Assembly (NCBI GenBank): GCA_008828725.1
Contig: MEHQ01001214.1
Coordinates: 213,239-277,238, forward strand
Origin: Saccharina japonica
Taxonomy: Eukaryota > Sar > Phaeophyceae > Laminariales > Laminariaceae
Length of the DNA: 64,000 nucleotides
Reading direction: 5' to 3'
In this document: positions 11,279-24,000 of the stretch, piece after piece
How positions within the stretch are numbered: position 1 is the stretch's first letter
Layout: every line of letters starts with the position of its first letter
The notes under the pieces: generated by a model
What the model saw: only the letters and a program-made list of their open reading frames with translations
Told to the model about the DNA's origin: nothing
Databases searched by the model: none
Made by a program: the position numbers and the translations under genes

Positions 11279-11912
11279 GATGGGGGGGTACTCATGTCGT
11301 GCACGGCCGTAGTCGCATGACCATAGACCCTCGCGCGGGGGACGTAGCCGACCCCCCCCCCCCCCTGTTGAGAGCAGTTAGCGGCATACAAGCACGCTCT
11401 TCCATTGACTGATTTTAGGTGGAACATGCGGGATTCGTGGCCAAAATTTGCAGAGCCGATCTGTTTTTGTTTGGTTTTCCTTTTTGGCCTGAGTGGCGTT
11501 AATTTTCGTGCACAGGGTTAGGGTTAAGTGTTGAGAGGAAGGCTGGGGGAAGGGGGGGGGGGGGGCGGAGGGGGTCGACATACCTGCATGTCGACAGTTC
11601 TTTTCTTCTCGCCAGATATGGGAGATGGGGTGAATGTGGGGGGAGGGTGATCATGCCATGCATGGCCGTACGTAGTCGTATGGCCATACCACTGTAGACC
11701 CTCGCATCCCTGCAATGCTGGGACGGAGCACGTCGGGTTTTCACCGACCAGGCGGACACTGCTTACACCAAGCGTGAAGCGAAACGTGGGGTGTGTTGGG
11801 CGAGTCGCATGAGGGGCGACCTGCATTATATATAATATGTACCGAGAACCGCCTGTGAAGCGGTCTTTCTTGCAATGTGGATGGCAGCTTCGAATTGAGG
11901 GGGGGGGGGGGT
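11279..11912 (+). repeat. Repeat P cluster
   Basis: Copies at 11279-11345 and 11640-11890. The second is long: CATGCATGGCCGTACGTAGT, GACCCTCGCATCCCTGCAAT, GGGACGGAGCACGTCGGGTT, TCACCGACCAGGCGGACAC, GGCGAGTCGCATGAGGGG, AACCGCCTGTGAAGCGGTC. No frame of note. Confidence 0.7.
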
Positions 11913-12535
11913 TACTCGATATTCATGCATGGCCCTAGTCGCGCGGGGGACAAAATATTCAAAGTTATAAAAACAAATAGTAGGGGCGGGGGTGTACTCA
12001 TGTCGTGCACGGCCGTAGTCGTATGGCCATACTAGACCCTCGCATCCCTACAATGAATGCCGAGACGGAGCACGTTGGGGTTTCAACAACCAGAGGTATT
12101 TTGTTTTTTCCCTAGCCTTTGGCTCAGGGTCCAGGGTCCAGCCCTCGGACAAAAAAACGCCTCATTACGAGTAGGGTGATGGGGTAGTAGTATAACATGC
12201 CATATTGGTCAGTTCATTGTGGGGAGAGGAGGAGGAGGAGGAGGAGGAGGAAGAGGATGGGGAGGTGTGGCCGAGAAATCTGATTGCTGACCACACCCGT
12301 CGTTGGATTTTGTTCGATCGTCGTGAGGACTATTAATATGGCCATACAAGAACGCTCTCGGATTGATTGGGTTGGCTGGGGGGTTGGCAACGGAAGACCG
12401 TTATGTTTATGTTTTGCGTTTGACATTTTGACTGGAGTGACCTGGCATTCCTGGCAAACACCCCTATGTCTCGGAATATACGGACCGTTTGTATATTAAT
12501 TTATAGTCCCAACGATTGTAATATCCAGGGACAGA

Positions 12536-12858
12536 GGTCGCCCCCCGGTAGAGTAGTGGTCAGCTTCAAAGTCTACTATCATTGGTACCCGAGTTCAAAT
12601 CCCACCGTGGTGAGAAATTTTTACTTTATTTGAAAAAATAAAAATGAACCAATTAGTGAGAACGCCTTCGTGGCGTGGGTAGGCGGAACCCGACGCAGGT
12701 CGACGAGGGAAGAATTTGCTGAAACCTTCTCGCGATAAAGTCGTACCCGGGCGGGCGGTGGTACGTAGGGAAACTCGACGGAAATAAGATTCACCAAATG
12801 TGAGTTGTTAAAAGGAAGGAGAGAGAAAGGAAGGACGAAGATAATAAATGGGATGGAC
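12536..12858 (+). mobile_element. tRNA-derived SINE in duplication copy 1
   Basis: GGTCGCCCCCCGGTAGAGTA (A box region), GAGTTCAAATCCCACCGTGG (B box), GTGGCGTGGGTAGGCGGAAC, GACGAGGGAAGAA, CTCGCGATA and the 3' end AAGATAATAAATGGGATGG. The CCCCGGATCTGAG core is replaced by other sequence. Confidence 0.8.
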
Positions 12859-13618
12859 AAAAAAAAAAAAAGAGGGGTAGGTATACGTATAACATATGGG
12901 TATCTGGTACGAGGTATAAAATAACGCCTGCTGTTCATTAGATTGTTTCGATGGGAAGGGGGGAGTTGAGGGGGAGGAAGGCGGTGCTGTGTTTTAACGG
13001 ATTTTTTATTTTGTGTTTTTATTTTTGTTTATTTTTCACATCTACATATTCGTACTTGAATGATGTCGTGTCCAGACTCTCTTCTTGTGTGTGGCCGGTT
13101 TGTTCGGGCGAAGTTTCCGGGTTTTTTTAGTGTCGCAAAGGTACTTTCCCCGCTCTGTAGGGTTTGTACTGTAAGTTGACTGGTGATAGTTTTTCTGGGT
13201 ATACGGTACTAAAGAGATCCGTTAAGAGACATTAAGAAAATGTTATAAGGATTACCCTGGGCTGGGTAATCGATCGATCTTTTACCCCGATAGCTCAGTA
13301 GGTAATACCCTCACAAAAATGGTACCAGGTACGTACTATTTACTTGTTTTTGTTTTATTCTCCCAGACAGGGGGTATACTAAAACCAAGTAAAACGTAAT
13401 CCTTAAAAGTTATTTTTATTTCATTTTTTTATTCATCCGGAACAAGATGTGTCCCATTTTTGTTTATCGGCTTGTGTCTCATCCTGACCTATATTCTGGG
13501 CTTGGGAAGGAGATTTCTTAGGCCGTTTTTCTCTCTTGCTGGGGTACTCCTTTTGGACAAGTATTGGGTAACACTTTTGCCCCAGCAGCGCATTGATCTA
13601 TTCAAGCGACTTTAAGGG

Positions 13619-14105
13619 CGGGAGGGGGGGCTACTCAATCGTTGCTTGCTTTAGTCATTTGCCCATTTGACCACGCACGCACCCCTTTCGAGACGGAGCA
13701 AGGGAGGGTGGGTGGGTGTTATCTCGTTGTCGTGCACGACCGCACTCGTAAGACCATTGACCCTCACACACCCCCCTGCAACGCCGGGACGGATCACGTC
13801 GGGTTTTTCACCGAGCAGACAGGCAGGCAGGCAGGCAGGCAGGGCATTGCTTGCACACCCAGTGCGAAGCTCCTCGCAGCGTTCGGCGAGTCGCGCGTGA
13901 AGATAGTAAAAACCGCTTGTTGCGCAGCTAGGAAATGACCTCCGCGCCTTGTGGGGAATACTTGCTAGGAAAGGGGTGGATGGCAGCGTCGAATGGCTTG
14001 CTTTGGCGCGCGGGGGGGTGTGTACTCGATATTCACGCATGGCCGTAGTCGTATGACCATACACACCCTTGGTACACTGCCGGGACGGAGCACGTTGTAC
14101 GACGA
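13619..14105 (+). repeat. Repeat P types 1 and 2 in tandem
   Basis: Type 2 (TACTCAATCGTTGCTTGCTT ... TTTCGAGACGGAG) is followed by type 1 (TCGTTGTCGTGCACGACCGC ... GGGACGGATCACGTCGGGTT ... CGAGTCGCG) and the start of a further copy. Read side by side, the two types align, so they are branches of one family. Confidence 0.65.
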
Positions 14106-14574
14106 GTAGAAAATCCACATGGTAATGATGATGACGATGATAAGGATGCTGATGTGTGATGAGGATGTCGGTAACGACAAAAATGGTGACCATCTCTTTG
14201 AAGCGTCGAATCGCTTGTTTTGGGGGGAGGGGAGGTTATGTGTGCATTTCTTGGACGACGTGGCGATATACATCTGATGATGGTGATAATGATGCTGATA
14301 TGTATGTCATGAGAATGCTACATGGTGCTGATGCTCGTGACGATGAGGATACCGATGATGAGGGTTATGTGTGCATTTCTTGGACGACGTAACGATATAA
14401 ATATGATGGTGATAAGGATGCTGATATGTATTGTCATTAGGATGCTGCATGGTGCTGATGCTCGTGACGATGAGGATGCCGATGGTGATCACGTTGAACA
14501 CTAGGCCCAGCAACTCGTCCGAATGAAGCGACACGACGCTAAGCTAAATACTATTAATAATACCGGTACCAGGC

Positions 14575-15027
14575 TGGGGGTGGGGGGGTACTCTTTTGTT
14601 GCTAAGTAATTCAACCATTGAGCATTCCTTTCGAGACGGAGGAGCACGGGGTGTACTTATGTAATGCATGGCCGTAGTTGTATGGCCACAGCCTCCTCGC
14701 ATCCCCATATATCATACCGGGACGGAGAACGCGGGGTTTCGACCGACCAGGCAGACCCTGTTTGCTCCGAGTCGCATGAAGGGTGCGCTGCATCCTCTAC
14801 TAAGAACTGTGGGGCGGGCTTTCTTCCGTATGGATGACAGCTTCGAATTGAGGGGGGGGGGCGTGTTGAGATGTGTTTTCGCCTTGTGTTGGCTTGCTTT
14901 GTTTTTGTTTTTGTTTCCTTTTTGTTTGTTCCTTTTCTTTTCTAGCGGTGTAGACCGTGAGGTATTGGGCGAGTCGCATGAAGGGTGAGCTGCATCCTAC
15001 TAGGAACCGCTTGTGATGGCAGGGGGG
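14575..15027 (+). repeat. Spacer between duplication copies, with repeat P
   Basis: A type 2 fragment (14577-14640) and a type 1 copy (about 14645-14845), then a T-rich stretch and another type 1 end (CGAGTCGCATGAAGGGTGAG). Confidence 0.6.
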
Positions 15028-17689
15028 TACTCGATATTCATGCATGGCCCTAGTCGCGCGGGGGACAAAATATTCAAAGTTATAAAAACAAATAGTAGGG
15101 GCGGGGGTGTACTCATGTCGTGCACGGCCGTAGTCGTATGGCCATACTAGACCCTCGCATCCCTACAATGAATGCCGAGACGGAGCACGTTGGGGTTTCA
15201 ACAACCAGAGGTATTTTGTTTTTTCCCTAGCCTTTGGCTCAGGGTCCAGGGTCCAGCCCTCGGACAAAAAAACGCCTCATTACGAGTAGGGTGATGGGGT
15301 AGTAGTATAACATGCCATATTGGTCAGTTCATTGTGGGGAGAGGAGGAGGAGGAGGAGGAGGAGGAAGAGGATGGGGAGGTGTGGCCGAGAAATCTGATT
15401 GCTGACCACACCCGTCGTTGGATTTTGTTCGATCGTCGTGAGGACTATTAATATGGCCATACAAGAACGCTCTCGGATTGATTGGGTTGGCTGGGGGGTT
15501 GGCAACGGAAGACCGTTATGTTTATGTTTTGCGTTTGACATTTTGACTGGAGTGACCTGGCATTCCTGGCAAACACCCCTATGTCTCGGAATATACGGAC
15601 CGTTTGTATATTAATTTATAGTCCCAACGATTGTAATATCCAGGGACAGAGGTCGCCCCCCGGTAGAGTAGTGGTCAGCTTCAAAGTCTACTATCATTGG
15701 TACCCGAGTTCAAATCCCACCGTGGTGAGAAATTTTTACTTTATTTGAAAAAATAAAAATGAACCAATTAGTGAGAACGCCTTCGTGGCGTGGGTAGGCG
15801 GAACCCGACGCAGGTCGACGAGGGAAGAATTTGCTGAAACCTTCTCGCGATAAAGTCGTACCCGGGCGGGCGGTGGTACGTAGGGAAACTCGACGGAAAT
15901 AAGATTCACCAAATGTGAGTTGTTAAAAGGAAGGAGAGAGAAAGGAAGGACGAAGATAATAAATGGGATGGACAAAAAAAAAAAAAGAGGGGTAGGTATA
16001 CGTATAACATATGGGTATCTGGTACGAGGTATAAAATAACGCCTGCTGTTCATTAGATTGTTTCGATGGGAAGGGGGGAGTTGAGGGGGAGGAAGGCGGT
16101 GCTGTGTTTTAACGGATTTTTTATTTTGTGTTTTTATTTTTGTTTATTTTTCACATCTACATATTCGTACTTGAATGATGTCGTGTCCAGACTCTCTTCT
16201 TCTGTGTGGCCGGTTTGTTCGGGCGAAGTTTCCGGGTTTTTTTAGTGTCGCAAAGGTACTTTCCCCGCTCTGTAGGGTTTGTACTGTAAGTTGACTGGTG
16301 ATAGTTTTTCTGGGTATACGGTACTAAAGAGATCCGTTAAGAGACATTAAGAAAATGTTATAAGGATTACCCTGGGCTGGGTAATCGATCGATCTTTTAC
16401 CCCGATAGCTCAGTAGGTAATACCCTCACAAAAATGGTACCAGGTACGTACTATTTACTTGTTTTTGTTTTATTCTCCCAGACAGGGGGTATACTAAAAC
16501 CAAGTAAAACGTAATCCTTAAAAGTTATTTTTATTTCATTTTTTTATTCATCCGGAACAAGATGTGTCCCATTTTTGTTTATCGGCTTGTGTCTCATCCT
16601 GACCTATATTCTGGGCTTGGGAAGGAGATTTCTTAGGCCGTTTTTCTCTCTTGCTGGGGTACTCCTTTTGGACAAGTATTGGGTAACACTTTTGCCCCAG
16701 CAGCGCATTGATCTATTCAAGCGACTTTAAGGGCGGGAGGGGGGGCTACTCAATCGTTGCTTGCTTTAGTCATTTGCCCATTTGACCACGCACGCACCCC
16801 TTTCGAGACGGAGCAAGGGAGGGTGGGTGGGTGTTATCTCGTTGTCGTGCACGACCGCACTCGTAAGACCATTGACCCTCACACACCCCCCTGCAACGCC
16901 GGGACGGATCACGTCGGGTTTTTCACCGAGCAGACAGGCAGGCAGGCAGGCAGGCAGGGCATTGCTTGCACACCCAGTGCGAAGCTCCTCGCAGCGTTCG
17001 GCGAGTCGCGCGTGAAGATAGTAAAAACCGCTTGTTGCGCAGCTAGGAAATGACCTCCGCGCCTTGTGGGGAATACTTGCTAGGAAAGGGGTGGATGGCA
17101 GCGTCGAATGGCTTGCTTTGGCGCGCGGGGGGGTGTGTACTCGATATTCACGCATGGCCGTAGTCGTATGACCATACACACCCTTGGTACACTGCCGGGA
17201 CGGAGCACGTTGTACGACGAGTAGAAAATCCACATGGTAATGATGATGACGATGATAAGGATGCTGATGTGTGATGAGGATGTCGGTAACGACAAAAATG
17301 GTGACCATCTCTTTGAAGCGTCGAATCGCTTGTTTTGGGGGGAGGGGAGGTTATGTGTGCATTTCTTGGACGACGTGGCGATATACATCTGATGATGGTG
17401 ATAATGATGCTGATATGTATGTCATGAGAATGCTACATGGTGCTGATGCTCGTGACGATGAGGATACCGATGATGAGGGTTATGTGTGCATTTCTTGGAC
17501 GACGTAACGATATAAATATGATGGTGATAAGGATGCTGATATGTATTGTCATTAGGATGCTGCATGGTGCTGATGCTCGTGACGATGAGGATGCCGATGG
17601 TGATCACGTTGAACACTAGGCCCAGCAACTCGTCCGAATGAAGCGACACGACGCTAAGCTAAATACTATTAATAATACCGGTACCAGGC
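15028..17689. repeat. 2.66-kb tandem duplication, copy 2
   Basis: Same content and order as copy 1, including the SINE at 15651-15973. The near identity means a recent event or an assembly duplicate. Confidence 0.9.
15651..15973 (+). mobile_element. tRNA-derived SINE in duplication copy 2
   Basis: Same sequence as 12536-12858 by the 3115 offset. Confidence 0.8.
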
Positions 17690-17752
17690 GCCGTGGACAA
17701 GGTTCCTGAAACGGGGTATACTAACCGCTTACCCCTTTTAGTGCTGCACTGT

Positions 17753-18002
17753 GACGCGTGCTACGGTAGAGTTAGCTCTTTTTGGCCGAATCGTTTTCTG
17801 AACGATCGGGCTCCTTAACCCAAATTCGTCGTTTTTTTCATTTTTGTGACGAATACTGTTTCAGAGTATACTTCAGTCATGAGATTTCGCATCCGGTAGC
17901 ACACTTTTAGTTTCCTCCAAAATCGTTTTTTCGGTGAGGTATGACGCTCCTTAAGTGAGGAGCTCAGAAAAAACATGGTGCACCTCTATCGTAGCATGCG
18001 TC
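17753..18002. mobile_element. MITE-C, intact 250 bp
   Basis: Ends GACGCGTGCTACGGTAGAG and CTCTATCGTAGCATGCGTC, with a 4-bp duplication CTGT on both sides. The MITE-D site (CTCCTTAACCC) is empty. No coding frame. Confidence 0.8.
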
Positions 18003-18475
18003 CTGTACAGAAACCACCATTTTAGTTTAATTCCAAGTGTTTTCGTCCCCAGATCGGGACTACAGTCCCTAAAGGGTTAATAACCGGTCCCACGGTTTTG
18101 GCCCCAGGGTACAATTTACTTGGAATTAGTGTGGGATTGTATAATCGGGTCTGGCACTCTTATTTCCCTCCGAAACCACTTTTTCGGTGGAAGTATGGAT
18201 CGCTCCTCAATCGTAGCATGCGTCGATTCAGAAATCGAGCTCCACGGCGAGCGCTACATTTTTTTCCCCGCATGCGACTGAAAGTCAGACGTTTTTTTGC
18301 TTAACCCCTTAAGAACTGGTCCCCACGAATTTAGGGACAAACTACTTGGAATTAGTGAGGGACATTTTTTTTTCAGTTCTGAATGGGTTAAGCAGGAGTC
18401 CGATCATCCAGAAAAAATCCTTCAGCCGAAAAGTACTACCTCTACCGTAGCACGCATCAATCCAATTTTTCTTAG
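18003..18475. repeat. Degenerate repeat Q and MITE-C remnants
   Basis: Repeat Q at 18035-18150 and 18303-18385; MITE-C terminal pieces at about 18215-18236 (CGTAGCATGCGTC) and 18420-18462. Confidence 0.55.
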
Positions 18476-18590
18476 CGCCCCCCCCCTCTGCCTGGTCGGT
18501 GAAAACCCGACATGCTCCGTCCCGGCATTGTAGGGATGCGAGGGTCTATGGTCATACGACTACGGCCATGCATGAAAATGAAGTGCACCC
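18476..18590 (-). repeat. Repeat P, inverted
   Basis: CTGCCTGGTCGGTGAAAACC, GTCCCGGCATTGTAGGGATG, CGAGGGTCTATGGTCATACG, ending in poly-C. A second inverted copy lies at 19196-19325 and a third at 20590-20670. Confidence 0.75.
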
Positions 18591-18778
18591 CCCCCCCCCC
18601 CCCCCCTCCCCAAAGGGAGCTTTTGTACTGCTGTGTTCTTAATATGTCTGACATTTTCATTTTTTTCAGGCTTTGTTCTGTAGAACACCACAGCAATAAA
18701 CCGTGTTTTGTTTTTGCCCTTCTGGCATTCCATCGTAATATACACCTTTCAATATATACCGCAGCAGTAACAGCAGCA

Positions 18779-18820
<42 letters not shown>

Positions 18821-19344
18821 CAGCAGCAGAAGTAAGCAATATCTCGTGTCAGTGCTGCCGTAGTACGAGTCACAACAGCTCTCTCAGCATGATGTACACG
18901 AGTAGCCCAAAAACAGCCACAAAACCTAGCCAGCAGGTGATCACAAAAAAAAAACGCACGAACAAGCCAGAAGTGACCTGCAAGGCAGAAGTGACCAAAC
19001 AAGCAGACCTAGACCTTCCCTTCTGGTTTCCAGAACGATTATTAATAGCCAGTAGCCAGTTCCCACGACCATTTATTATACAAAAACCACAAAGCGAGAC
19101 AATCCACAAACACACCTCGCGTGTGACGAACAAGCGCTACCTGCACGTCACGCGAGCGCGATGTACCGTCGTGAACCAGTCACCAAGGCCCAAGCCCCCC
19201 CCCCTCACTGCCTGGTTGGTGAAAACCCAACGTGCTCCGTCCCGGCATTGTAGGGATGCGAGGGTATATGGTCATACGACTACGGCCGTGCACGATATGC
19301 CGTGCACGATATGAGTACCCCCGGATTCCTACGTAATGCTGCTC
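18591..19344. other. No gene seen; CAG run and an inverted repeat P
   Basis: A (CAG)n run of about 20 units spans 18770-18835. 19196-19325 is an inverted repeat P copy ending in CCCCC. The rest is unassigned. Confidence 0.5.
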
Positions 19345-20060
19345 TTATCAAAAGATGAACGCCAAAAAACCTATTGTCAGAAAGAACCCACTTCATAGTA
19401 GTCGTCCGTCAAAAATGAGAGACGTGCTGAGATCGAGTCAACTACTGCATTCCTGCTCTTGCCAAAATATGAACAAGTGCTACACCAAGGCCCAGGCCCC
19501 CACCCACTCCCCTCGATCCCTACGTATTGCTGTTCGTATCAAAAGGTGAACGACAAAAAAACTATTGTCAGAAACAATCCACCGCACAGTCAGTCATCCG
19601 TCAAATATGAGAGACGCGCTGAGATCGAGCCAACTATTGCATTCCTGCTCTTGCCAAAATATGAACAAGTTAAGTGCTACCTACACGTCGTGGATCAGTC
19701 ACCAAGGCCCAAGCCCGCACCCACTCCCCTCGATCCCTACGTGTTGCTGTTCGTATCAAAAGATGAATGACAAAAAACTATTGTCAGAAACAATCCACCG
19801 CACAGTCAGTCATCCGCCAAAAGTGAGAGACGCGTTAAGATCCAGTCAACTATTGCATTCCTGCTCGTATCAAAAGATGAACGCCAAAAACATATTGTCA
19901 GAAACAATCCACCGCACAGTCAGTCGTCCGTCAAAAATGAGAAGACGCGCTGAGATCCAGCCAACTATTGCATTCCTTCTCTTGTCAAAGATGGACGCGA
20001 TAAATATAACGCCAGAAACAATCCACCCCACATTCAACGTCAAAAATGAGAGAACGTGCT
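19345..20060. repeat. Satellite, five units of about 110-190 bp
   Basis: Each unit has CAAAAGATGAACGCCAAAAA, TATTGTCAGAAACAATCCAC, CGCACAGTCAGTCGTCCGTC, AAAAATGAGAGACGCGCTGA and CAACTATTGCATTCCTGCTC. Longer units carry an insert with ACCAAGGCCCAAGC and CTCGATCCCTACGT. Confidence 0.85.
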
Positions 20061-20998
20061 GAGATCTGGACCCAAGCATTGCTTTCATCGCGCGTACGTC
20101 GGCAATGGCAAGGTTGATCCCCGCGAAAGCCACAAGGCACCACAAAGCAGCACCCGACCCTCCCAAAAACTGGAAACCCGCGCATGCGAATCTCAAGGCC
20201 ACCAATCACAAAACCACAAAGCACACAACCCAGAAGCGCCTTGTTTTCTTCGCGCAAGCAAAAACAAACAAAAAAAAGCGGATCGCAAGCCGACAAAGCA
20301 CACAAGGCACGAAGCAGAAGCACTAGCAGCAGCAGTACTAGCAGCAGCAGCAGCAGCAGCCGCAAGGCCGCAGACAGGAAAACCCGCCATGCGAATCTTG
20401 GTGCCGAATATCATGAAACCACAAAACACAAAAAAAAATAACCCAACCTGCTGTAGTATTCCTATATAACTGGGTTGCTGGGTATACTTCTAACCCAACT
20501 GAATTCCTGGCACAAATGAAAAAACCCTATATCCCGAGCGGGGTATATTTTACACAAACCTATTCGACCCTAACCCCCTCCCTCCCTCCCTCCCTCCCGG
20601 CGTTGAAGGGATGCGAGGGTCTATGGTCATACGACTACGGCCATGCATGAAAATGAAGTACACCCCCCTGTCCGTCCGTCCGTCCGTTGGCCCGGGGTAT
20701 TCACCTCGACCCCTGGGTAATCGCCTCGACCCCCCTCTCCCCCGCGCCCTCAACAATCCAACTTGATTACGAGGACGGGGGCGGGGGGGGGGGGGGGGGG
20801 GGGGTGCTGGCTAGTTTCGGTTATAGCACCACCTCGTCAAAAAGGCCTTGATCAGGACGGGGGAGGGGGGTGTTGGTCTGTTCAGGGACCAAACTCGACC
20901 ATGCCTGGACCATGCCTTAAATAGGACTGCTTCACGGAACTATTGTAGGGATCATGCACGTCGGCCCTTCGGTCCTTCAGTCCTTCATGCCTTGATGC
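20061..20998. other. Downstream of the epimerase stop; no gene seen
   Basis: AC-rich text, a CAG run (about 20328-20365), an inverted repeat P (20590-20670), (CCGT)n and a long poly-G (about 20774-20802). This should include the epimerase 3' UTR, whose end I cannot place. Confidence 0.4.
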
Positions 20999-21050
20999 CT
21001 AGGACGGGGTGATGACCTGCTTCAGGGAGTACGTCTCCCCCGCAGCAATG
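20999..21050 (-). CDS. Epimerase exon K, C-terminus and stop
   Basis: 52 bp after GAAACAACAG|C. The split Ser codon is followed by IAAGETYSLKQVITPS and TAG. It matches the usual L.PG..W...Q.I end of the family in position and length. The phase agrees with exon J. Confidence 0.82.
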
Positions 21051-24000
21051 CTGTTGTTTCAGGTCACCACACCCCCATGAGTTTGCAACAGCCGCGAGGC
21101 AGCAAGCGACAGCGAGGGGGAGGGGGGAAGGCGAAGGGGGGGAGCGATGGGGACGGGGCGAAATATTTAATCTTCACTTTGCTCCTTGGTATACAACATA
21201 ATCGGTGCAGCACTTTCTCCCCCCAATTTTGTTTTTGTATCGATCCATTTTACTTTCCAGTTCAACTTGAGGCTAATCCGGACAAGCCACGGTCATGGGT
21301 GTGTCCCCTTCTCCCTCCCGGCATTTGCATTCATTTCTATCGCGCATAGGGCTCAGTCATTATTATCACTGCTCCTCGAAATGCATCGGGATTGCTAGCA
21401 TGTGCATGTCGTGCCTGTCATGCATGGCGCGCGTAGGATTGCTAGCATGTTGCATGTGACGCATGCTACTATAGACGTGCAGCATGTTTTTTTCTGAGCT
21501 CCTCACTTAAGGAGCGCCATACCTCACCGAAAAAATGATTTTGGGAGCAAAAATAAAAGTGCTGCCGGATGCGAAATCTCATGACCGTAGTATAGTCTGA
21601 AACATTGTTCGTAAAAAAAATGAAATTCAGACGAATTTGGGTTAAGGAGCCTCGAATAGATCGATCAGAAAACGATTCAGCCAAAAAGTGCTACCTCTAC
21701 CGTAGCACGCGTCATGTCGCTGCTGGTCTCGCGTTTTCGCAAAATACAAGCAACAAAGTTGAACGTGTTTATAGTTGTAGTAGACGAGCGGTCCCTTCAT
21801 AGCCTCAACTCGAGAGCACTCCCCAGCGCTTGCGCCGCGGCTGTGTACGTGTAGCGAAAAAATGATGCCGTCATCTAATACGTCGTGTACCCCTGTTACT
21901 TTATTTCTGAAAAATCATGTTTTCATTTTGCTCTTCATTCATTAATTATGTCTTGTCTTTATTTATCTCCTTCCCTAATTCATTTTTTCCTTCATTAATT
22001 ACAATGATCTTTATACTGTTTTTTTCCCAGTTACGTTCCCTTCTGTTTTATTTGTTTCTTCTTCCTTTCTTTCTTCGTCATTTTCGTTTCGTTTCGTTTT
22101 TTTTTTTGCTGTTTGCGCCCACCTGTGGAACTTGCTGACGATTCCGGGCTCGATGCAGACCATCTTGTGGTACTCCTCGTCGCCGAAGTCCCCCAGGCTC
22201 TAGTAATAGCAAAAACAGACAAACAAGCAAACATACATAAATACATACAGGCAGGCAGGCAGGCAGGCAGGCAGACAGCAGACAGACAGACAGAAAAAAA
22301 GACACGGACATGGTTGTACATCAGTAACAAGACGGACAGAGAAAAGGCACGCGGAAAGATAGACACGGAAAAATCACACAGCAGTGACAGACAGACAGAC
22401 AGACATACAGAGGCAGACAGGTTGGCGATTAGTTGGTTGGTTGTTCGTCAGCCCCTTCATTGTTAATCGGCAGCAGCAAAAAAAAAAAAAAAAGTGGGAG
22501 GGGGAGGGGGCATGGTTCAGTTGAAAAGAAGGAACGTACTGGAAGGAGTCGCCGTGTAAAAACAAACTATCGTAAGATTTTTTTCGGCTCCTCTGAATCC
22601 TCCTATTTATCTCTTTTTCACTTTCCCATTTCTCAGGAAAGGTCTAAGAACCCACCACCTAAATAATGTAAACCCTAGCTTGCCGTTATGATATACTGTA
22701 CGTACAGGATCTGTATTTTACGGGAGACCATATTGTACAGGACCATACGGTGCACACAAATACCTATGAATTTTCACATTTTTACCAACAGTATTTGGTC
22801 CTATTATGGGGGAGCATAGTAAATACTAGTAAATAGCAGGGCCTTCCTCGGGAAAATTCCCGAAGATTTCTGCCAATTCCCGTGGAAAAACTACCATGGA
22901 CCATACCGCGGTTCCTACTTCGTAAAAAAAAACAAAAAACGAACACCGTCATTTGATTCGCCGTGGTTTTGTCTTTCTTGTGGTGCTTTTAGCATTGTTT
23001 ATTCGGCATTGGTTAGTTTGCTATGGTTGATTTACTCGATTCCCGATATCTTCGGGATTTTTCCCGAGGAAGGCCCTGCTGGTAAATAGGACCTACGGTA
23101 CACCAAGTATGTTTACCTATGTTTACTGACAATACTTGGTCCTATTTACTATGGTCCTCCGCAATAATGACGTATGACCCAGGAAACATTTAACATTTCC
23201 TAGATCATGCAGAGTGTACGTACGGCTCCCACGCGCAAAAACAAAGCGTAAAATAAAAACAAAATAAGCAAACGCAGAATGACGGTGCGTCGACAACCTC
23301 ACGGGCACTGGGTACACACGAAAATCAAAAGTACTGTAGCATTGTGTGCTCAAACCGTCCATGCCTCGGGCAGATTATCTACAGATAGATCATATACAGA
23401 TATATCATGTGCAGATAGATCATATACAAATACGCCATCTACATATAGATCATGTACATATAGTTCATCTACAGATATATCTACAGATAAAACATCTACA
23501 GATAGATCATATACAGATATATTATCTACAGATATATCATCTACAGAAAGATGATCTACCGATACACCATCTACAGATAGATCATCCACAGGTAGACCAT
23601 CTACAGAAATACAATCTACAGAGATATCATCTACAGATAGATAATTTACAGATATACCATCTACAGATAGATCATCCACAGGTAGACCATCTACGGATGG
23701 ATCATCTACGGAAAGATCATTTACAGATAGATCATCTACAGATACATCATCTACATATAATATATCGTCTACAGATATAGCACCATCTAGATCATCTAGT
23801 AGTTCCTCGCGATCTGCATAGCACCTACCAAAACCCTATAGATGATGCAGATTACACGGCTCCCACCCGCCAACACGAGCTAGATCATACAGTTCATACA
23901 GATCATCTACCCTGAAAAATCTACATCAAGTGAAAAATCAGAATCTGGGATGTACCTTCAGCAGTAATTAGAACCCACCATGGCATCTGCTTGCTACAAC

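Larger units (their letters stand above)
11913..14574. repeat. 2.66-kb tandem duplication, copy 1
   Basis: Repeated at 15028-17689 with an offset of 3115. In the comparison I could make, the copies are identical except 13087 (G) versus 16202 (C). The unit holds repeat P copies, a SINE, a GGAGGA run, a tRNA-like A box (GATAGCTCAGTAGGTAAT, about 13288), a (GGCA)n run and a GATGATG-rich end with a direct repeat of about 125 bp. Confidence 0.9.

Noticed and set aside
12541-12612. tRNA gene
   Set aside because: A and B boxes are present but the stems do not pair well, and it is followed by the SINE body; a SINE head.
13285-13330. tRNA gene at CCCCGATAGCTCAGTAGGTA
   Set aside because: Only an A-box half is seen; no B box or acceptor partner follows.
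13651-14193. Minus-strand frame of 180 codons (and its duplicate at 16766-17308)
   Set aside because: It consists of repeat P sequence read through; the same text is found decayed elsewhere.
23370-23790. CRISPR-like array of ATCATCTACAGATAG units
   Set aside because: No constant-length unique spacers and no cas genes; an array element.
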